From Desulfurococcales archaeon (lineage in GTDB: Archaea; Thermoproteota; Thermoprotei_A; Sulfolobales; NBVN01): a stretch of 10,160 bases of DNA. The position numbers were made by a program, and so were the translations under genes. Below, one piece after another: positions 7,056 through 10,160 of this stretch. The stretch's first letter is position 1. Each line of letters begins with the position of its first letter. The DNA lies in assembly GCA_021160415.1 (NCBI GenBank), contig JAGHCP010000128.1, forward strand, positions 1 through 10,160. The letters are read 5' to 3'. The notes below the pieces were generated by a model. It was not told the DNA's origin. It saw nothing but the letters and a program-made list of their open reading frames with translations, and made no database searches.

Positions 7056-8084
7056 CCAGCAACTTTTTCGAAAACCCAGCCGAGGACAGGTACTTTAGGC
7101 CTCCTCACACCTTCCTCCATTAACCCCTGAGTCATCAGCGGGAGAGCTATGGTTATGTCGCAGTAAACTGTTCGTTTACGGCCTGCAGGAGCCACTTTCC
7201 CCCAGCTAACAGCTTCCTCCAGGGTCGCCCCGCTTAAACCTCCCCACTGAGGCGCGTCGGTTGTGATCTGAACCACGTACTTTAGCAGCTTGTAGTAGTC
7301 CTTAACCCCCTCCTCCTCGGCCAGGATTGTCTGGGCCACGGTAACTAAGTTCACGTAGTCCTTAGGAACACCGCCACCTAGGTAAATAGCTGATAAACTC
7401 TCACCGTACTTCCCTATCTCAACTAGTTGAGCGAAGTCCCTGACAGCATCGATTACGAACGTCTTCCCCCTGCTCAACACCTCCACAGCAGCGATGCCGT
7501 ACCCGCTATCCATTAAGGCAGTGGAGAACACAGGGACCCCAGCTCTGAACGCAGCAGCCAGTATAGAATCAATGCCTCTTCCATTAAGGTATTTCCCGAA
7601 CAAGTGCAGGAACTCCGCCGTCGTTAAAAACCGTGTGGGGCGGTAGGGATTCAATGAACTCCCTTATCAGGGGCTCCATCTCCCGGTACTGAAGTTCGTC
7701 CACGTAAGTGTCGTAGAACCTGTCTATTTTCTCCTTAACGAGTTCCAAGTCATCAACGCATGGTTCCCCTTTATAGTACTTGAAACCCATGGCCTCGACG
7801 ATGTCCTCACTTATTATGGCTCCTGTGGAGACCACCACATCCACATACCTGTTCTCAACTAGCCATTTAATGAGCCTTCACTGCCCTGCGGTGCTTAGAG
7901 AGCCTGAAAGACCCAGAAATATCAATGTCTCATCACGCATCATGGCTTTAATTACCTCGTAGACCTCCCCAAGAGCTCGCCCTTGAAAAGCCGTGTCCGC
8001 CATATCCTTAAGAAGTTCCTTAACGGTTCTCTTCCGCGGTTCCAAGGCCCTCACAGGCTCCCTAAGGTATTTTGACCTGTTCAT
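7052..8084 (-). pseudogene. dys: Deoxyhypusine synthase, interrupted by one TGA and one frameshift
   Basis: Deoxyhypusine synthase moves the aminobutyl group of spermidine onto a lysine of aIF5A, using NAD. Reading minus from ATG 8084 (GGTG six bases before it; TTG 8099 is an alternative), the frame gives LIFLGLSGSLSTAG, then TGA at 7878-7880, then in the same frame RLIKWLVENRYVDVVVSTGA. An A5 run (plus strand 7626-7630) then shifts the frame; with four bases it would read PPHTVLTTAEFLHLFGKYL without a break. The rest is intact: GVPVFSTALMDSGYG, YLGGGVPKDYV, QITTDAP, GGLSGATLEEAVSWGK with the catalytic lysine codon at 7196-7198, and DITIALPL. The repaired protein would be about 343 residues, normal for the family. 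The TGA sits where relatives have a basic residue, so CGA to TGA is a simple explanation. Sequencing error or a real pseudogene with a second copy elsewhere are both possible. Confidence 0.9.
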
Positions 8085-8125
8085 GCGAGGCACCAACAAC
8101 CTGTAAGGACTGAGGTATTATCCCG

Positions 8126-8133
8126 GATTAAAC
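8126..8133 (-). promoter_or_regulatory. Weak TATA-like element for the deoxyhypusine synthase gene
   Basis: On the minus strand GTTTAATC lies about 45 bp before ATG 8084, which would put a start of transcription near 8104 and leave a short leader carrying the GGTG site. Sequence resemblance only. Confidence 0.3.
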
Positions 8134-8161
8134 CCAGATGTGTTTACTTATCCTCGCGTTG

Positions 8162-8177
8162 AGGTGCGTACGTACCT
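8162..8177. repeat. Imperfect 16-bp palindrome in the divergent intergenic region
   Basis: AGGTGCGTACGTACCT pairs seven of eight positions with its own complement (core CGTACG). It lies between the start of the deoxyhypusine synthase gene and the secreted-protein gene and could be a dimeric regulator site. The rest of 8085-8298 holds the two promoter candidates and no gene. Confidence 0.35.
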
Positions 8178-8257
8178 TTATGAGGAACTACTGATCACGG
8201 GAACCCCTGCGTTTGGAAGAGGTATACCTAATAAAACTCTGTACATCACCTACACAT

Positions 8258-8267
8258 CTTTTATAAC
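8258..8267 (+). promoter_or_regulatory. TATA-box promoter for the secreted Cys/His-rich protein
   Basis: CTTTTATAAC is a good match to archaeal TATA boxes and stands about 32-41 bp before GTG 8299. A start of transcription near 8288-8292 would give a leader of about ten bases or fewer, consistent with the weak spacing of GAGGTG directly at the GTG. Confidence 0.55.
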
Positions 8268-8298
8268 TGTTGAGTGCGCCTACTAATCAAGGTTAGAG

Positions 8299-9021
8299 GT
8301 GCACAGTATATTGAGATTTAAGTCAAGGCTTAGAAGAGGCGTTCTGAGTACTTCCTTCATGCTACCGTTAGCGGTTACGATGCTCGTCATCCCAGCAACG
8401 GCGATGTGGTATCAGGGCCTAGGTGTGGACGTCACGGTTAAGACTGGTGACCCCCACTGGACCATAACAACCTATAAGGGGTGGCAGCTAATTCGGTTTG
8501 GCACGCACTGTCACTGCCACTTCGACGTCTGCAAGCCCTTAACGACGATATCCGTTCTGCCAGGAGGCCACACATTGCAGGCGACGGTTAACACGACGGT
8601 TCAGTACAGCTTCACCCGTAAATCGCATCATGGATGCGGGTGCGACTGCGGATGCAACATAACTCTGAAAGGAAAGGTCAAGTACGTGTGGGTAGGTATG
8701 ATCGTTAAGAACACCGGGACTGTGCCTTTGAAGCTTAACGGAATAAACGTTGCTACAGTAGGGAATAACAGGCCTTCAAGGTGGGGGGCGACGTCGTACT
8801 TCTACGGCCCCCTCAACGGTAAGTACGGTAGGAGGGTTAGGCTCTGCGTATGGAAGCTCTCCTCGTGCTGCACACTTCCTGGGAGGCTAATGAGGCCTGT
8901 GCCAATAACCCTCAACCCGGGTGAGGAGGCCATCATATGGACTAAGATCACCTGGCACTGTGGTAGCGGAATTTACACCTTCAGGTTAACACCTGAGGTA
9001 TCCCTATTCAACTCAGGGTAG
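8299..9021 (+). CDS. Secreted or membrane-anchored Cys/His-rich beta-protein, family not recognised
   Basis: The 240-residue protein begins with a basic stretch (FKSRLRRG) and a hydrophobic segment (residues about 17-36, SFMLPLAVTMLVIPATA), a likely signal peptide with a possible cut after A33-T34-A35, or an anchor. The rest is rich in beta-prone Thr/Val strands, including VDVTVKTG (43-50), MIVKNTGTVPLKLNGI (134-149) and ITLNPGEEAIIW (203-214), a layout like TasA or archaeal bundling-pilin beta-sandwich subunits; this similarity is a guess. It has eleven cysteines, in clusters THCHCHFDVC (69-78), HHGCGCDCGC (110-119), C183, C190-C191 and HC (220-221). That density suggests bound metal or disulphides outside the cell. 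GTG 8299 is used; TTG 8311, with GAGGTG upstream, is an alternative. It stands alone between two promoters and the frame is intact. Confidence 0.8.
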   Translation: MHSILRFKSRLRRGVLSTSFMLPLAVTMLVIPATAMWYQGLGVDVTVKTGDPHWTITTYKGWQLIRFGTHCHCHFDVCKPLTTISVLPGGHTLQATVNTTVQYSFTRKSHHGCGCDCGCNITLKGKVKYVWVGMIVKNTGTVPLKLNGINVATVGNNRPSRWGATSYFYGPLNGKYGRRVRLCVWKLSSCCTLPGRLMRPVPITLNPGEEAIIWTKITWHCGSGIYTFRLTPEVSLFNSG

Positions 9022-9040
9022 TCAGCTGTAGTCCCCTGAA

Positions 9041-9117
9041 GGCTTACGTTGAGGTATATGTCCATACGTTTCTATAATGCCTTTCCATCCATGCGTAAGC
9101 CTATTTACGGGTAAGCC
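9041..9117. repeat. GGCTTACG / CGTAAGCC inverted repeat with a third half-site before speD
   Basis: GGCTTACG (9041-9048) is exactly inverted as CGTAAGCC (9094-9101), and GTAAGCC recurs at 9111-9117, sixteen bases after the second copy. The copies bracket the TATA-like box at 9069-9079 and precede the SpeD start. They could be operator half-sites, or alternative stems in a read-through RNA, since the first copy can pair with either of the other two. Confidence 0.5.
9069..9079 (+). promoter_or_regulatory. TATA-like promoter for speD
   Basis: TTTCTATAATG lies about 50-60 bp before the SpeD starts (9127-9139), giving an expected transcript start near 9100 and a leader of about 25-40 bases. It is bracketed by the GGCTTAC/GTAAGCC repeats. 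Confidence 0.4.
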
Positions 9118-9126
9118 CCGTAGCCT

Positions 9127-9555
9127 GTGATGATAGGAATGGCCGCGATAGAGGAAGTGGGAACCCGTGTACATCCCCCTAAGGACGTGGTTGTAGGTAA
9201 GCATTACTACGCCAACCTCTACGGTATCGACGTGAAGAGAGCGTGGGACAAGGATGGGCTTAGGGACGCAGTCATTAAGGCAGTTGAGGTCTCCAATATA
9301 ACCCTCCTAGAGGTTAAGTCGTGGAAGCTTGAAGGGGTGAAGGGAGGGGTCTCCGTCATAGCGATAGTTCTTGAGTCCCACATCACGGTGCACACGTGGC
9401 CTAACTACGGGCATGCGACCGTAGATGTGTACACGTGCGGGGAGAAGAACGATCCGAGCAAAGGCCTTAAGGTCCTGCTTCAGTTCCTGAACCCGAAAGA
9501 ACACGATGTAGCGTACGCGGATAGAACGCAAAGAGTTAAGGTGGCGCCGCCTTAG
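9127..9555 (+). CDS. speD: Pyruvoyl-dependent S-adenosylmethionine (or arginine) decarboxylase proenzyme
   Basis: The 142-residue product is a short prokaryotic-class SpeD that cleaves itself between E83 and S84 to make the pyruvoyl group. Landmarks are GKHYYANLYGID (24-35), VKSWKLEG...KGGVSVIAIVLESHITVHTWP with S84 and H89, and DVYTCG with C104; the S84/H89/C104 spacing matches the known Ser, His and Cys of the bacterial enzyme. The usual Glu after HTWP is Asn (N93). In Sulfolobus, close paralogues split into AdoMet decarboxylase and arginine decarboxylase, so the substrate is not certain. Either would feed spermidine synthesis, which deoxyhypusine synthase needs. GTG 9127, ATG 9130 and ATG 9139 are possible starts; GTGAT at 9127-9131 would serve 9139. 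Its TAG overlaps the stop of the convergent regulator gene. Confidence 0.92.
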   Translation: MMIGMAAIEEVGTRVHPPKDVVVGKHYYANLYGIDVKRAWDKDGLRDAVIKAVEVSNITLLEVKSWKLEGVKGGVSVIAIVLESHITVHTWPNYGHATVDVYTCGEKNDPSKGLKVLLQFLNPKEHDVAYADRTQRVKVAPP

Positions 9556-10160
9556 AGGAACGAATGCCGCTTAATGCTTTTAGAATCTAAGTACTTCTTA
9601 ACCTCATCCTCGATCTTCACAGCCATCACCCCGTAGAGTGAGCTCCTTGCGTGCCTGATGACCGTTTCGAAGGCTTCGACCTTATCCACGTTGTTCAGGA
9701 TAAAGTCAGTCAGCAGTACCTTCCCTTTCTCCCTCATGCAGGACTTAGGCACCGCCTGAAGGTTTATGTAACCCCCTTCAATGAAGTTCACTGTGTATAT
9801 CCCCTTCTTTTCAGCTATAGGGTTCCTCGTCGCTGGGCATAACTCGATGTGAAGCTCTACAGCGACCGCAGTGGCTAAAGGAATCGCTAACTCCGACATA
9901 GGACAACGGAGCTTGACTCTAACACCCTTCAGGAATGTCCTCGCCGATAATGCGAATAGCAGGAGGAACCCAGATTTACGCGTTAAGGCCTCCAAGCCCC
10001 CTCCTTGATGGATAGGGATTCACGGACAACCTTCTCAATCAGCCTTTCCTCAGAGATCTTCGCAAGTATCCTGTCACAGGTCTTCTCCTCCGGAATGCTC
10101 ATCAAATTCACGTACTTCCAGAGAGTTTGGTATGGAATCCCCCAGCAAGTTCTGCAGGTC
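9552..10160 (-). pseudogene. HTH-phosphoribosyltransferase-like regulator, two frameshifts, partial at the window edge
   Basis: Minus-strand frames join into one protein with an N-terminal helix-turn-helix and a PRTase domain, the design of archaeal regulators such as GfcR. LQNLLG and then IPYQTLWKYVNLMSIPEEKT are in different frames across a C5 run (10139-10143); four bases would join them. The second frame runs to TAA at 9983-9985, while the PRTase part (from TTG 9995) is in another frame; one extra base in the C5 run at 9997-10001 would fuse them. Recognisable PRTase parts are AIPLATAVAVELHIEL, FIEGGYINLQAVPKS and GKVLLTDFILNN. The last replaces the usual DD-x-I-x-x-G PRPP loop, so catalysis is unlikely. 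AAGGAGG before TTG 9995 could still start a 147-residue PRTase-like protein, so a two-gene reading remains possible. The stop overlaps that of speD. Confidence 0.65.

Noticed and set aside
7620..7635. Programmed ribosomal frameshift at the A5 run in the deoxyhypusine synthase gene
   Set aside because: No stimulatory structure is apparent and such control is not known for this family; kept only as a remote alternative within the finding.
7878..7880. TGA in the deoxyhypusine synthase gene as a selenocysteine codon
   Set aside because: The aligned family position is basic rather than Cys, no clear hairpin element was seen, and a second lesion in the gene favours mutation or error.
9041..9120. 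A tRNA gene or small structured RNA in the speD upstream region
   Set aside because: No acceptor stem, T-loop or anticodon arm pattern is present; only the GGCTTACG-type repeats are seen.
9651..9842. Plus-strand 63-codon open frame opposite the HTH-PRTase gene
   Set aside because: It is antisense to recognisable PRTase motifs and shows no features of its own.

Overview
The window looks like chromosomal DNA of a thermophilic archaeon, most probably Thermoproteota (crenarchaeal-type) or a close relative. The reasons are an archaeal Elp3 (CX4CX2C radical-SAM signature plus GNAT domain), a deoxyhypusine synthase, a crenarchaeal-type short SpeD, a TrpB2-type tryptophan synthase beta chain, an HTH-phosphoribosyltransferase regulator, heavy AGG arginine use, many GTG/TTG starts, GGTGATC-type Shine-Dalgarno sites and TATA-like boxes about 25-30 bp before starts. 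The assignment rests on these traits only. There is no rRNA, tRNA, CRISPR array or insertion sequence that I can see.

Layout. 1-1078 (+): the end of an ArsB/NhaD-type permease overlapping a tandem universal-stress-like protein. 1099-about 2412 (-): a heavily decayed trpB2 relic with at least five stop codons and several frameshifts, filling what otherwise looks like a 1.4 kb gene desert. 2470-7055 (+): a tight run of five genes: Gly/Arg-rich zinc-ribbon protein, MFS transporter, metallo-beta-lactamase-fold hydrolase, Trm9/ALKBH8-like methyltransferase and Elp3. 7052-8084 (-): deoxyhypusine synthase broken by one in-frame TGA and one homopolymer frameshift. 8299-9021 (+): a secreted or anchored Cys/His-rich beta-protein. 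9127-9555 (+): a pyruvoyl-dependent SpeD-family decarboxylase. 9552-10160 (-): an HTH-phosphoribosyltransferase regulator with two frameshifts, running off the window.

How the genes may work together. Elp3 and the Trm9-like methyltransferase, 11 bp apart, could make cm5U34 and then its methyl ester in tRNA; this two-step wobble-uridine module is the most interesting functional unit here. SpeD and deoxyhypusine synthase both belong to the polyamine-to-hypusine pathway, which makes the broken synthase striking. All three minus-strand genes are damaged while all eight plus-strand genes are open, and most frameshifts fall at five-base homopolymers. That mixture could reflect real decay, sequencing error or recoding, and needs reads or a second genome to resolve.
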